Positions 17,854 to 27,342 are shown, counted from the first letter of the stretch. The stretch: 60,056 nt of DNA from Noviherbaspirillum galbum (GCF_010974945.1 NZ_JAAIVB010000041.1:1-60056), one strand, 5' to 3'. Numbers and translations are program-made. The notes: generated by a model from the letters alone, not told the origin.

Positions 17854-19455
17854 ATGAGTGACCAGCAACCCACACTGACGAATCGCCAGGGCCACCCGAT
17901 CAGCGACAACCAGTCGTTGCGCACGGTCGGCGAACGCGGCCCTGCCACCCTGGAAAATTACCAGTTCATCGAAAAGATCACCCACTTCGACCGCGAGCGG
18001 ATTCCCGAGCGCGTGGTGCACGCGCGCGGCGCGGGCGCGCACGGATTCTTCGAACCCACGGGCAAGGTCGGCGACGAGCCGGCATCGAAATACACCCGGG
18101 CAAAGATCTTCAACCAGCTCGGGGCGCAGACGCCCATCTTCCTGCGCTTCTCGACGGTGATCGGCGGCAAGGAATCCCCCGAGACCAAGCGCGACCCGCG
18201 CGGCTTCGCCATCAAGTTCAAGACCGTGGACGGCAACTGGGACCTCGTCGGCAACAACCTGAAGGTGTTCTTCATCCGCGACGCGGTGAAGTTTCCGGAC
18301 ATGGTCCATGCCTTCAAGCCCGACCCGGTATCCAACCGCGAGGAGGCATGGCGCTTCTACGATTTCATCGCCAACCATCCCGAATCGCTGCACATGGTTA
18401 CCTGGGTCAAGAGCCCCTGGGGCATCCCGGCCAACTACCGTGAGATGGAAGGCTCTGGCGTCAATACCTACAAGCTGGTCAATGACCAGGGCGTGGCCCA
18501 CCTGTGCAAGTTCCACTTCCAGCCGAAGCAGGGCGTGCGCAACCTGACGTCCGAGCAGGCAGCGGAAATCCAGGCAAAGGACTATGGCCATGCCACCCGC
18601 GACCTGTACGACGCCATCGATCGCGGCGACTATCCCGAGTGGGACATGTGCGTGCAGCTCATGACGGACGATGCCCATCCCGAGCTCGATTTCGATCCGC
18701 TCGATCCGACCAAGCGCTGGCCCGAGGACCAGTTCCCGCTGCTCAAGGTGGGCCGCATCGTGCTCAACCGCAATCCGGACAACTTCTTCGCCGAGGTCGA
18801 GCAGTCCGCGTTCGGCACCGGCGTGCTGGTGGACGGCGTCGACTTTTCCGATGACAAGCTGCTGCAGGGACGCACGTTGTCCTACTCGGACACCCAGCGC
18901 TACCGGGTCGGGCCCAACTACCTGCAGCTGCCCGTCAACGCGCCGGCCGACAATGCCCGCGCCCGCACCAACCAGCGCGACGGCCAGATGGCGTTCAGCG
19001 TCGACGACAGCGGCGCCAACAAGCACATCAACTACGAGCCGAGCATGCTGGGAGGCCTGAAGGAAGCGCCTAGGCCCAGGCAGGATTATCACCAGTGGGT
19101 CGAAGGCCATCTCGGACGCTACCAGACCACGCGCACGATGGACGATTACAAGCAGGCCGGGGAACGTTACCGGAGCTTCGAGGACTGGGAGCGCAACGAC
19201 CTGGTGAACAACGTCGGCAATGATCTCAAGGCCTGCCCCGAGCCGATCCAGCTGCGCATGGTGTGGCACCTGCTCCATTGCGACGAGGACTATGGCCGGC
19301 GCGTGGCGCAGATCGCCGGCATCGATGTGTCCAAGGCGCGCGACCTGCCGCCGCTTCCCGGGAAGCCGGCGCCCGGCCAGAACCGCGGCGGGCCGACCTA
19401 TACCAGCGGACAGCGCGAGGAGGCCGGCAAGCAGGAAACCGCTCCGGCGAAGTAA
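17854..19455 (+). CDS. Monofunctional haem catalase
   Basis: 533 residues from the ATG at 17854, chosen because GGAG lies 6-9 bases upstream and catalases begin close to this point; the frame is open further left through the decamer repeats. Catalytic His is near 56 in [12 protein letters not shown], the distal Asn lies in [10 protein letters not shown], and the haem-ligand Tyr is near 344 in [12 protein letters not shown]. The family degrades hydrogen peroxide to water and oxygen in the cytoplasm. The tail is rich in Pro, Gly and Lys. It follows the haloperoxidase-like gene and ends at a strong terminator. No OxyR site was recognised. Confidence 0.95.
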   Translation: MSDQQPTLTNRQGHPISDNQSLRTVGERGPATLENYQFIEKITHFDRERIPERVVHARGAGAHGFFEPTGKVGDEPASKYTRAKIFNQLGAQTPIFLRFSTVIGGKESPETKRDPRGFAIKFKTVDGNWDLVGNNLKVFFIRDAVKFPDMVHAFKPDPVSNREEAWRFYDFIANHPESLHMVTWVKSPWGIPANYREMEGSGVNTYKLVNDQGVAHLCKFHFQPKQGVRNLTSEQAAEIQAKDYGHATRDLYDAIDRGDYPEWDMCVQLMTDDAHPELDFDPLDPTKRWPEDQFPLLKVGRIVLNRNPDNFFAEVEQSAFGTGVLVDGVDFSDDKLLQGRTLSYSDTQRYRVGPNYLQLPVNAPADNARARTNQRDGQMAFSVDDSGANKHINYEPSMLGGLKEAPRPRQDYHQWVEGHLGRYQTTRTMDDYKQAGERYRSFEDWERNDLVNNVGNDLKACPEPIQLRMVWHLLHCDEDYGRRVAQIAGIDVSKARDLPPLPGKPAPGQNRGGPTYTSGQREEAGKQETAPAK

Positions 19456-19473
19456 GCCTGGGCTCGATGGCAT

Positions 19474-19502
19474 CCGGGGGCGCCTTGTGCGCCCCTTTTT
19501 TG
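19474..19502 (+). terminator. Intrinsic terminator after catalase
   Basis: GGGGCGC (19477-19483) pairs with GCGCCCC (19489-19495) over a five-base loop and is followed by six T residues. Confidence 0.92.
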
Positions 19503-19628
19503 TTTGCGGGCAATCCGGTTCGCGTCCGATCAATTCCGCGGCGGCAAGCTTATCCAAACCGAAACACGACTTGCCCTGCCTTTGCGTCGCCTAAAGGCAC
19601 GCGCGCGCGCGAGTGCTAATGTGTTTGC

Positions 19629-20639
19629 ATGAGCACGCAACCTACAGTGTCGGTACCGGCCGGATTCAGCGATGCGGCCCGTGCCATCGTGGCAGCCCGC
19701 CGGCCTTGCTGGCAATACGAGCTGCTTGGACAAATCCTGTGCGACGCCGTCGAGGAAGCCGCGACGATGGATCCACCCGGGCCGGTCAGCATGCCGGCCG
19801 AGACCAGCTTCCCCAGTTTCGGCTCGTACTGCCTGGAACTGGTGGAGCGGCTCGCCAGCAATCTCGAAAGCATGAACCCGGCCATCGCAGAGGAGGTGAC
19901 GCAGATCGCGAACGGCGGCATGCATGCCTTCGGCAAGGTCGCAAGCAGCATGACCGAGACATACTTGCAGGCAAGGCAGCTTGCGCACGAGATAGCTCGC
20001 CTGCCGACGCGCTCGGCCGACCTGACCCCGCGCCCAGCCTGGCGCCGCGAGCTCGAAGGCTACATGGTGAAGGTCAAGGAAGACCTCTGCGACATGGCGG
20101 CGCAAAGCCTGCTGATCCACGAAAGCATCGGCGAATCGATCATGGCGCGGGTGCGCAGCGCACAGAAGCGCACGCAGGCCGGCGAACCGTGCGTGCTGGA
20201 CCTGAACCTGCGTTTCTGCTTCGAGTCGAGCACCTTCAACGAACACCTGCAGCAATTCATCGACTGCCTCGACATGATGAGCCGCGTGCTCGACGCGAAG
20301 ATCGGCATCACCAAAACCTCGTTGCAGCATGGCACGCCCCAGCCCGGCCGCATCTGTCTCTACCAGAGCCTGTTCGACGCCGACCTGGTCGCGGTGACCG
20401 TGCGCTGCGACGGCGAGGAAAGCGCCGCGCTGACCGTGCCCTGGAAGATGCTGCGCTCCTATGCCTGCATCCGCGAGGCGCGGGTATACGATGTGCGCAG
20501 GGCGGAAGCCTGCGTGCGGTCCCTGCTGGAGCCGCATCACACGACGGGCGTTCCCGTCACTTACCAATTGCCCGTGGCGGAGGCCTCGGAACTCGTGCGC
20601 AGGGTGGCGCAGCTCTATGCCTTGCCCTCGATGAGCTGA
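19629..20639 (+). CDS. Hypothetical protein of unknown family
   Basis: 336 residues, soluble, no signal peptide. I do not recognise a domain. The N-terminal half is helical with a long amphipathic stretch (residues ~75-125, ALEQ-type spacing); the centre (VLDLNLRFCFESSTFNEHL) and C-terminal half look alpha/beta. The start ATG follows an alternating CG tract (19598-19611). It is followed after 30 bases by an isochorismatase-like hydrolase, so the two probably form an operon. High codon regularity supports a real gene. Confidence 0.75.
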   Translation: MSTQPTVSVPAGFSDAARAIVAARRPCWQYELLGQILCDAVEEAATMDPPGPVSMPAETSFPSFGSYCLELVERLASNLESMNPAIAEEVTQIANGGMHAFGKVASSMTETYLQARQLAHEIARLPTRSADLTPRPAWRRELEGYMVKVKEDLCDMAAQSLLIHESIGESIMARVRSAQKRTQAGEPCVLDLNLRFCFESSTFNEHLQQFIDCLDMMSRVLDAKIGITKTSLQHGTPQPGRICLYQSLFDADLVAVTVRCDGEESAALTVPWKMLRSYACIREARVYDVRRAEACVRSLLEPHHTTGVPVTYQLPVAEASELVRRVAQLYALPSMS

Positions 20640-20668
20640 GACGATTCACCGGCGCGGGAAGGACAGGC

Positions 20669-21487
20669 ATGATTGCCAGGCTGCTCATCATCGACCCGCA
20701 GAACGACTTCTGCGACGTGCCCGGCGCGGCCCTGCCCGTGGCCGGCGCGGACGCGGACATGCATCGTCTCGCCGACTTCATGCAGGACCATGGCGAACGG
20801 CTTGCGAGCATCACCGTCACCCTGGATTCGCATGCCTCGGTGGCGGTGGAACGCACCACCTTCTGGAAGAAGAAAGACGGCGGCGAGGTTGCGCCCTTCA
20901 CCGAGGTGACCGCGGCCCAGGTGCGCGCCGGCGAGTATATGCCGCGCGACGCTGCCCTTGCCGGGGACGTGCTGGCCATGCTCGACAAGCTCGAAGCCGG
21001 CGGCCGCTACCGCCTGATGGTGTGGCCGGTGCACTGCGTGACCGGCACCTGGGGACACAATATCCACGACGCGGTGGCAGCCCGGCTCGCCAGCTGGAAA
21101 GTCGAGCGGCAGCGTCCGGCGAAGAAGGTGCTCAAGGGGGTATACACGCTGTCCGAGCACTACGGCGTTTTCGAGGCCGAAGTCCCGGTCGACAGCGAAG
21201 AGAATACGCGCTTCAACCACAAGCTCGCGCATGACCTGCTCGCGGGGACCGACCTGCTGCTGGTCGCGGGCGAAGCGTCCAGCCATTGCGTCGCGGCGAG
21301 CGTGGAACAGCTGCTGCGATTCACGCCGCGCTTCGCGGGCAAGCTGCCCGCGATCGCGCTCATCCGGGAATGCATGAGCCCGGTGAGCGGATTCGAAGCC
21401 GCGGAGCAGGCATTCTTCGACCGCGTTGCGGCCCGCGGCGTGGAACGCATCGGGCTCGACGAGGCGGCCCGGCGCTTGCGTTCCTGA
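20669..21487 (+). CDS. Isochorismatase/nicotinamidase-family hydrolase
   Basis: 272 residues from the ATG at 20669, preceded by GGAAGGACAGG. The cysteine-hydrolase layout is visible: Asp in LLIIDPQNDFCD (residue ~9), metal-ligand region DSHASVA, Lys in the RPAKKVLKG segment, and GEASSHCVAASVEQLL with the nucleophile Cys near 212. The central region (VWPVHCVTGTWGHNIHDA) resembles nicotinamidases that process pyrazinamide/nicotinamide, but with an insertion of about 40 residues. The substrate is uncertain. It is in tandem with the unknown gene to its left. Confidence 0.88.
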   Translation: MIARLLIIDPQNDFCDVPGAALPVAGADADMHRLADFMQDHGERLASITVTLDSHASVAVERTTFWKKKDGGEVAPFTEVTAAQVRAGEYMPRDAALAGDVLAMLDKLEAGGRYRLMVWPVHCVTGTWGHNIHDAVAARLASWKVERQRPAKKVLKGVYTLSEHYGVFEAEVPVDSEENTRFNHKLAHDLLAGTDLLLVAGEASSHCVAASVEQLLRFTPRFAGKLPAIALIRECMSPVSGFEAAEQAFFDRVAARGVERIGLDEAARRLRS

Positions 21488-21504
21488 GGCGCGCTTCCCG
21501 AGGA

Positions 21505-22593
21505 CTACTCGGCCTGGCGCGGCAGGCGCACGGTGAAGGTCGTGCCTTCTTCTTCCGTCGACGTCACGTCGATGGTGCCGTGGTGCGCAATCACGATCTC
21601 CCTGACGATGTACAGTCCCAGTCCCATGTTCTTCCTGTTGCCGGCATGCTCAGGACCGCGCCGCAAGGGATCGAAGATGTGCGGCTGCACCGCCTGCGGG
21701 ATGATGGTTCCGCCGTTATGCACGATCAGTACGGCTTCCCCATCCCTTGCCAGGGTGCTGACGGTGACCGTCGTGCCGTCGCCATACTGGATGGCGTTGC
21801 CGATGAGGTTCTGGTAGATCTGTCCGATGCGCGCGCCATCCCATCTTCCGCGGACATCGCCCTCCAGCACGGCATGAATCACCGCGCCCGGATTGGAGAC
21901 GCGGAATTCCTCGATGATCTGTTCCGCGATGACGGCGAGGTCGACTTCGGTGCGGTGGACGGGAATGCCGAGGCCGCTGCGGCTGCGCACGAAGTCGAGC
22001 AGGTTGTCGATGATTTCCTGCATGCGCTCGGCGCTGTTGAACATGCGCGAGCCGAGCTGGATCAGCTTGCTGTCCGAATTTTCGGAGCGCATCAGGTAGG
22101 TGGCGCCCAGGCTGATGGCGGAAAGCGGCGTGCGCAGGTCGTGGCCGATGATGCCGAGGAAGACGTCCTGCGCCTGGTGCTGCCCCTCGGAATAGCGCGA
22201 CACCGATTCCGCCAGCGCGCGGTCGATCGCTTCGTTGAAGCGGGTCATGTCCTCGACCTCGAACCAGGTCGCCGTCTTCTCGCGGCGCGACCAGAGGTCC
22301 AGGACGCTTACCCTGAGCGCACGGTATTCCGCGAGCAGCTGGTCGACGGAAAACCCGGATACCGCACGGGTGTCGGCGTGGATTTCCGCGGGAGTGTTGC
22401 CGCTCGCGTCCCGGCTGCGCGCAAAGTCCGGGTTGGCGAGTTCCATGGCGACTTCCTCCAGGATTTCCCGCGCGTGGTCGCGCAGTTCGTGCACATCCAT
22501 GGAGCGGTGGGGCGGCTGGATCTTGCGGGCGAAATCTTCCCAGCCCTGCAGGATGTGCTCCATATTGTTCAAGATAAATTCCGACAGCCTCAT
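21505..22593 (-). CDS. Sensor histidine kinase with RsbRD-type N-terminus
   Basis: 362 residues, soluble, RBS AAGGGATC. Residues 1-130 form a helical region of the kind seen in RsbRD/PAS-less sensor kinases (FILNNMEHILQGWEDFARKI). HisKA follows (GIIGHDLRTPLSA, His near 150), then HATPase with N box NLIGNAIQY and G box NMGLGLYIV. There is no receiver and no separate response regulator next to it. It is divergent from a Crp-type regulator, the two sharing a 163-base spacer with inverted repeats. Confidence 0.92.
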   Translation of the reverse strand: MRLSEFILNNMEHILQGWEDFARKIQPPHRSMDVHELRDHAREILEEVAMELANPDFARSRDASGNTPAEIHADTRAVSGFSVDQLLAEYRALRVSVLDLWSRREKTATWFEVEDMTRFNEAIDRALAESVSRYSEGQHQAQDVFLGIIGHDLRTPLSAISLGATYLMRSENSDSKLIQLGSRMFNSAERMQEIIDNLLDFVRSRSGLGIPVHRTEVDLAVIAEQIIEEFRVSNPGAVIHAVLEGDVRGRWDGARIGQIYQNLIGNAIQYGDGTTVTVSTLARDGEAVLIVHNGGTIIPQAVQPHIFDPLRRGPEHAGNRKNMGLGLYIVREIVIAHHGTIDVTSTEEEGTTFTVRLPRQAE

Positions 22594-22690
22594 TGATCCC
22601 TTTCTGCGATCGGCTTGCGCTATCTCTAGGAAAATTCAACATTCCCGCCGCAAGCTTCGGAGTCGGACTGTAATTTTTTTAGACATGGAA

Positions 22691-22725
22691 GTCTGTACGA
22701 AAATATACAGACAATGAGAATTGTC
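22691..22725. promoter_or_regulatory. Two adjoining inverted repeats in divergent spacer
   Basis: GTCTGTA (22691-22697) pairs with TACAGAC (22706-22712). Immediately beside it GACAAT-GAGA-ATTGTC (22710-22725) is a perfect dyad with the 4-base gap typical of Crp/FNR operators. The second dyad is 32 bases before the start codon of the Crp-type gene, a position that suits autorepression. Confidence 0.55.
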
Positions 22726-22756
22726 CGATGGTCAACATCGGTGTTGAGGAGCCATC

Positions 22757-23482
22757 ATGACCGGCGTACCAGTCACGGCGGCGGCATGTTCAAACCTGAT
22801 CCTGTCGCAATTGCCGGAATCCGAATACCAGGTGCTCAAGCCCGCGCTTGAGTATTTCCCCACTCCTTCCAAGACCGTGCTCGTCCGGCGCGACGAGGAA
22901 ATCAGGCACGTGTATTTTCCGCTGTCGGGCTGCCACTCGGTGCTCGCGGTCATGCAGAACGGCGCCGCGGTCGAGGTCGGCACGATCGGCAACGAAGGCA
23001 TGTCCACGGTGGACGTGCTTACCGGCAGCACGGTGGCCACGGAGACCACCGTTTGCCAGATTCCCGGCAACAGCCTGCGGATGCCGGCTGAGCATTTCAG
23101 GCGGGCGATGGATGGCGACGGAGCATTGCGCAACCTCTCGTTCCGTTTCTTCCGCGCCTACCTGAGCCATGTTTCCCAATCGGTCGCCTGCAATCGCCTG
23201 CACACCACGGAGGAACGGTTCGCACGCTGGATCCTTGCCAGCCACGACAGGGTGGAAGGCAATGAATTCCAGCTGACGCAGGAATACCTCGCCGACATGC
23301 TGGGCGTGCACCGGCCGAGCGTGACCTTGATCGCAAGGCGGTTCCAGCAAGCCGGCATGCTCGACTACCATCGCGGCATCGTCACCATCCTGGACCGCAA
23401 GGGGCTGGAGGAAGCGGCATGCGAATGCTACGCGCAGGTGAGGAAGCAATTCGCGCGCGCCCTCGGCAAGCCGATGGGCTAG
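22757..23482 (+). CDS. Crp/FNR-family transcriptional regulator
   Basis: 241 residues, RBS GAGGAG. A cNMP-binding-like barrel (residues ~20-135, with FPLSGCHSVLAVMQNGAAVEVG and TIGNEGMSTV) is followed by a helix-turn-helix (LTQEYLADMLGVHRPSVTLI). The recognition helix HRPSVT differs from FNR, so its sites should not be TTGAT boxes. Such proteins with an IGNEGM motif are often annotated as Crp/Fnr regulators of unknown ligand. It is divergent from a sensor kinase that may share its regulon. Confidence 0.9.
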   Translation: MTGVPVTAAACSNLILSQLPESEYQVLKPALEYFPTPSKTVLVRRDEEIRHVYFPLSGCHSVLAVMQNGAAVEVGTIGNEGMSTVDVLTGSTVATETTVCQIPGNSLRMPAEHFRRAMDGDGALRNLSFRFFRAYLSHVSQSVACNRLHTTEERFARWILASHDRVEGNEFQLTQEYLADMLGVHRPSVTLIARRFQQAGMLDYHRGIVTILDRKGLEEAACECYAQVRKQFARALGKPMG

Positions 23483-23489
23483 GCACCCG

Positions 23490-26400
23490 TCAGGCGTAGT
23501 AGTGGTATTCCATGCCGTTCTGTATGGAGCCGATGACCTGCGCCTGGTTTTCGGGGCTCTCGCTGAAGCTTGCCAGCACTTCGGCCGCCGTCTGCCTGAC
23601 CGGCACGCCGTTGTCCACGATGTTCACCCAGAAGTCGGTTTCGAATTGCTGCGGCGTGCGATGCAGGACGTTCTGGTACAGCAGGTTCACGAGCGCCACG
23701 GTGGAAGGATTGCTTCCGTACAAGGACTTGAACTCAGCGGAAGAAACGAAGTTCTGCGAGATCTGGTTCAGCGGCGTGCCGTCATCCATGGCCTTCAGCT
23801 GCCAGCCCAGGCCGTCGCTGTCCGGCTTGCGGTTGAATGCGGCCTGGTAAAGCCGATATACCTTGCCGCCGTTGCCATCGATGTCCAAGGCAAGCGCGGT
23901 ATCGGTGAAAACGAGGCGCTCGACGCCGGACAGCGTGTCGCCGCCGTCGCCGCCGGTTTTCGATACGGTGTAGCCATCCGCGGTCTTTTCCAGCACGAAG
24001 TCGGCTTTCTTCCCGCCGTAGCTGATCAGGTCGACGCCGTCGCCGCCGCTGAAGCGCTGGAACGCCGCCGTGCCATTGAATTTGTCGTTGCCGGCGGTGC
24101 CGTCGACCGCCGTTCCGAGCGCGATCGTCATGTCGATGAATTTCAGTTTTTCGACGCTCGACAGCGTCGCGCTCGCCTGGCTGCCCGCCTTGTCTTTTAC
24201 CAGGTAACCGCTGCCCGACGGCGTGACGCTGAACTGCGTCCGGCTGCCGGCCAGGAGCAGCGTGTCGCTTCCCGAGCCGCCGTCCACCCTGCCGCCGCCC
24301 CGGGACAGCGTGATGGTGTCGTCGAAGCCGCCGCCGACGACATTGATGGCTTCCGTCTGCAGATGCAGGTCTAGCGTCACGCCCGCGCCGGCATTGCTCA
24401 GGTCCACCGCCTGCACGTTGACGAGCTGGTCGTCGCTCATGGCGTTCAGGATGGTCGAGGTCTGCGTGACGCGCAGGGTATTGGTGCCCGTGCCGCCATC
24501 GATCACCAGGCCGGCCACCACGCCCAGGATGACATCATCTCCGGCGCCGCCGGCAAGTTTCCCGCCGCCGGCGCTGGGCGTCATGATGTCGTTGAACGCG
24601 CTGCCGTTCACGGCGATGGCTTCAGACTGCAGATGCAGGTCGAGAATCACGCCCGCCGCGGCGCCGGCGAGGTCGATCACCGCGATGTTGACGAGCTGCG
24701 CATCGGCGGCGGCATTGAGGTCGGCCGACGTGGCGGAGAGCGCGAGGGTGTTCTTTCCCCCGCCGCCGTCCAGCCAGTCGGCGCCGCTGAAGTCGACGAT
24801 GGTGTCATCGCCGGCGCCGCCGGTAACGGTGTCGTTTCCCGCGCCCCCCGCGAGCCGGTCGCCAAGGTCATTGCCAACAATGACGTCATTGCCGGCGCCG
24901 CCGATGGCGCCGGTGAAGGTGGAACCGAAGGCGATGGAAATGTTGTCGTGCGCCGCCGTTCCGTCGGCGTTGACGCCGACGGAGCTGAACGTGCCGGGCG
25001 TGAGCGAAATCGTGACGGGCTTGCACTGGTTGCCGGCATCGAGCGTGGCGCCTGGCGCCGTCGAGAACAGCGTCCTGGACTCGGGAGCCGTGCTGCCGAC
25101 GGTGAAGCTCTGGGTTGGAGACGCGGCAGCCGCATTGACGCCATACAGGTACTGGATGCTGGCGATGTCGTACAAGCCCGGCGTGGAATGCCATGCCGTC
25201 CTCAATGGGTCGTTGACATACGACATGTCGGTGAACTTGCGGTTGTCGAGCGCCAGCGGCATGAACGGGGCTTCGCCGACGCCCGAGCTGCCGTTGTAGT
25301 TGCCGGGATGCTTGAGGCCCAGGCTGTGCCCGATCTCGTGGATCAGCGCCTCATAGGTGTACATTCCGCCGACGTAGTTGGCGTCGGAGCGCGCCACTTC
25401 CATCAGGATCTTGTTCGACGTGTAGGCGCCCGATGGCGCGGAAGAAAAGAAGGTGATGCCTTCCGCGGTGCCCTGCAGGTCGGCGCAGCCGAGCCTGAGC
25501 TGGCTCGACGACGAATCGGCGACTTCCGTGAAGCTGAGGTTGGCCAGCGCCGCATAGCTCGCGAGGATGGTGCGCACCGCGTCCTTCTGCGCGGCGGTCA
25601 TGATGGCGAAGCCGCCATAGCCGTTGACCGTGCTCGTGAGGAAGCTGTACGTCAGCTTGACCGGGGTGCCGAGCGGCGAACCGGCGTTCCATCGCGCCCC
25701 GTCGAGCAGGCTGGCGATGGCCGTGTCCGTGCCGACCTTGTCTTCGGTGATGGTGTAGGTGCCCGTCGATGACGAACCTGCGACGGCCAGGTAATAGCTG
25801 CCGGTGCTGGTCGCGGTGAATCCGATCTGGGGATCGGCCAGCGTGCCTGCCTTTGTCGTGTAGACCGGCAGGTTGTCGCAGCTCTCCAGTTGCAGGAGGT
25901 TGGCGTCGAAGAGCGTGAGCTTGGGATCGGCCAGCGTTCCGCCAGAAGAGGTCGATCCCTTCACCCCGAATATGTAAGTCGTGCCGGCCACGAGATCGAC
26001 CTTGTAGTAGTCGCTGGCCGCGGACTTGATTTCGCCGGTTTGCGCGGATTGCGCCGTCAATGCCTTGTAGCTGATCGTTGCCGGATTCAGCACCTGCTCG
26101 GAGAGCGTGAAGTTGCCGCTGTCGTAGCCCTTTCCCTTGACTTCGACGTAGTAGGTGGCTCCCTGGGTGACCCTGCCTCCGGAAAGCGTGAGGGCCGAGC
26201 CGGTGGAACCGGTGGCGACCACCTTGCCTGCCGCGTCGAGCAGGTTGACGTCGTAGGTGGAGTAGGTATTCGCATTGGGCGGCGTGAAGTCCAGCTCCAG
26301 CGAGCCGGACGACGTCGTGGCGAACTTGTAGAAGCGGCTTCCCCAGCCATAGTTGAGCTGGCCCGAGATGGACTGGCCGGCAACGATGGTATCGGCGGCG

Positions 26401-26804
26401 GCCTGGGTGGTGTTCTTGCCGGATTCGTACAGGGTCGTGGTGCCGGTGACCATCGACGCCGTAAGGTCGTAGGTGCCCGTCAGTCCATCCTTGGAGGCGT
26501 AGACATAAACCTTGTAGGTGCCCGCGCCCGACAGCACGGCATTGACGGTCTTGCCGAAGCCATAGCCCACGTTTTCGCCGGCAACAAGCTTGTTGTTGGC
26601 ATCGTAGATCGAGACGCTGTAGCTCCAGGCATTCGCCGTGGAATTCGCCGTGCCGAAATCCAGCTTCAGGATGCCGCCGGCCGAGGCGATGAACTGGTAC
26701 CGGTCCACGTCGCTGATCGTGGCCGCCACGCCGCGTACCGTGTCCCCGAGTTTCAGGGTGTTGGGCGTGGTGTTGTTCGGCTCCTGCTCGAAGACGAGGG
26801 ACAT
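23490..26804 (-). CDS. Serralysin-like secreted metalloprotease with PPC, RTX and DUF4214 regions
   Basis: 1104 residues. Three pre-peptidase-like beta domains occupy residues ~5-350 (first one EPNNTTPNTLKLGDTVRG). The catalytic zinc site is HEIGHSLGLKHP near residue 490, followed by the Met-turn TDMSYVNDP. Glycine-rich RTX calcium repeats (GGAGNDVIVGN and similar) fill residues ~635-900, and a DUF4214 domain closes the chain (LYQAAFNRKPDSDGLGWQLK). No N-terminal signal peptide is present, so type I secretion through a C-terminal signal is expected. No ABC/MFP/OMP exporter is nearby. RBS AAGAAG; a TTGACA-type -35 lies upstream. Confidence 0.92.
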   Translation of the reverse strand: MSLVFEQEPNNTTPNTLKLGDTVRGVAATISDVDRYQFIASAGGILKLDFGTANSTANAWSYSVSIYDANNKLVAGENVGYGFGKTVNAVLSGAGTYKVYVYASKDGLTGTYDLTASMVTGTTTLYESGKNTTQAAADTIVAGQSISGQLNYGWGSRFYKFATTSSGSLELDFTPPNANTYSTYDVNLLDAAGKVVATGSTGSALTLSGGRVTQGATYYVEVKGKGYDSGNFTLSEQVLNPATISYKALTAQSAQTGEIKSAASDYYKVDLVAGTTYIFGVKGSTSSGGTLADPKLTLFDANLLQLESCDNLPVYTTKAGTLADPQIGFTATSTGSYYLAVAGSSSTGTYTITEDKVGTDTAIASLLDGARWNAGSPLGTPVKLTYSFLTSTVNGYGGFAIMTAAQKDAVRTILASYAALANLSFTEVADSSSSQLRLGCADLQGTAEGITFFSSAPSGAYTSNKILMEVARSDANYVGGMYTYEALIHEIGHSLGLKHPGNYNGSSGVGEAPFMPLALDNRKFTDMSYVNDPLRTAWHSTPGLYDIASIQYLYGVNAAAASPTQSFTVGSTAPESRTLFSTAPGATLDAGNQCKPVTISLTPGTFSSVGVNADGTAAHDNISIAFGSTFTGAIGGAGNDVIVGNDLGDRLAGGAGNDTVTGGAGDDTIVDFSGADWLDGGGGKNTLALSATSADLNAAADAQLVNIAVIDLAGAAAGVILDLHLQSEAIAVNGSAFNDIMTPSAGGGKLAGGAGDDVILGVVAGLVIDGGTGTNTLRVTQTSTILNAMSDDQLVNVQAVDLSNAGAGVTLDLHLQTEAINVVGGGFDDTITLSRGGGRVDGGSGSDTLLLAGSRTQFSVTPSGSGYLVKDKAGSQASATLSSVEKLKFIDMTIALGTAVDGTAGNDKFNGTAAFQRFSGGDGVDLISYGGKKADFVLEKTADGYTVSKTGGDGGDTLSGVERLVFTDTALALDIDGNGGKVYRLYQAAFNRKPDSDGLGWQLKAMDDGTPLNQISQNFVSSAEFKSLYGSNPSTVALVNLLYQNVLHRTPQQFETDFWVNIVDNGVPVRQTAAEVLASFSESPENQAQVIGSIQNGMEYHYYA

Positions 26805-26897
26805 GGCTTCTTGATAAAAATTGTCAAGAGGAAATAGTTACACCCTGTCATGGCCTTGTCAATTGAAGCAGGAGTGGGATGTTGTTCGAACGGGAAC

Positions 26898-26930
26898 GGC
26901 AGCGGAGCGGCCTTGCGCCGCTCCGCTGCC
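26898..26930 (-). terminator. Hairpin after the double-glycine peptide genes
   Basis: GGCAGCGGAGCGGC pairs with GCCGCTCCGCTGCC over a five-base loop, 29 bases past the stop of the peptide gene at 26959. The T tract that follows on the minus strand is poor, so termination may be incomplete and read into the protease gene. Confidence 0.6.
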
Positions 26931-26958
26931 GGAGGTGGAGAGCAGGTGATGAGCCGGC

Positions 26959-27282
26959 TTAGAACAGGTTGACGTTGTTGCTGCCGTTCTGGCTGGGCGC
27001 GACGTTGGACGTGATGCCGGAAGCGAAGGCGACGTTGTTGCCGTTGTTGACCAGCGTGTTCTGGGACTGGCCGAGCTGCTGGGCGACGTTCAGGTTCATG
27101 TCGTTCTTCGTCAGGCCGAAGCTGGGTCCGCCGTAGGGCAGGCCGTAGGATGAGCCGCAGCCGGTGTAGACGGGGACGGAGCAGGACGACGGAGACATTC
27201 CGCAGCCGCCGGATACGGCAACCATGTCCTTGGTGGCGAGGTCGGAGGAAGTGGCGATGTCTTTGATGAGCAGAGCGGTCAT
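26959..27282 (-). CDS. Small exported peptide with double-glycine leader, paralog 2
   Basis: 107 residues. The first 26 form a bacteriocin-type leader: counting back from the GG at 25-26, Leu is at -12, Asp at -8, Met at -7 and Val at -4 (SDLATKDMVAVSGG). The 81-residue core has three cysteines (27, 34, 42), a Gly/Pro/Tyr-rich middle, and ends in an Asn/Gln-rich block (NTLVNNGNNVAFASGITSNV then QNGSNN) shared almost word for word with the next peptide. An RBS-like AAGGAAC precedes the ATG. Cleavage after GG by a C39-peptidase ABC transporter is the expected export route; none is in the window. Function unknown. Confidence 0.8.
   Translation of the reverse strand: MTALLIKDIATSSDLATKDMVAVSGGCGMSPSSCSVPVYTGCGSSYGLPYGGPSFGLTKNDMNLNVAQQLGQSQNTLVNNGNNVAFASGITSNVAPSQNGSNNVNLF
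26974..27079. repeat. Direct repeat copy 1 (3' halves of peptide genes)
   Basis: About 106 bases almost identical to 27358-27463, an offset of 384 bases, with a run of roughly 35 identical bases. It encodes the shared C-terminal block of the two double-glycine peptides and marks a tandem gene duplication whose middle parts have diverged. Confidence 0.85.
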
Positions 27283-27342
27283 GATGGGTTCCTTGGCAAT
27301 GATCGAGTGAGCGTATGTGGTTGAAGGTCTGGCGATGCTGTC

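Noticed and set aside
19598-19611. Alternating CG tract that could form Z-DNA or a sigma-54 site
   Set aside because: The GG-to-GC spacing for sigma-54 is wrong, and short CG runs are common in GC-rich DNA.
24000-25050. DNA-level repeat array in the protease gene
   Set aside because: The periodic pattern follows the glycine-rich RTX and beta-repeat protein sequence and is not an independent repeat or CRISPR.
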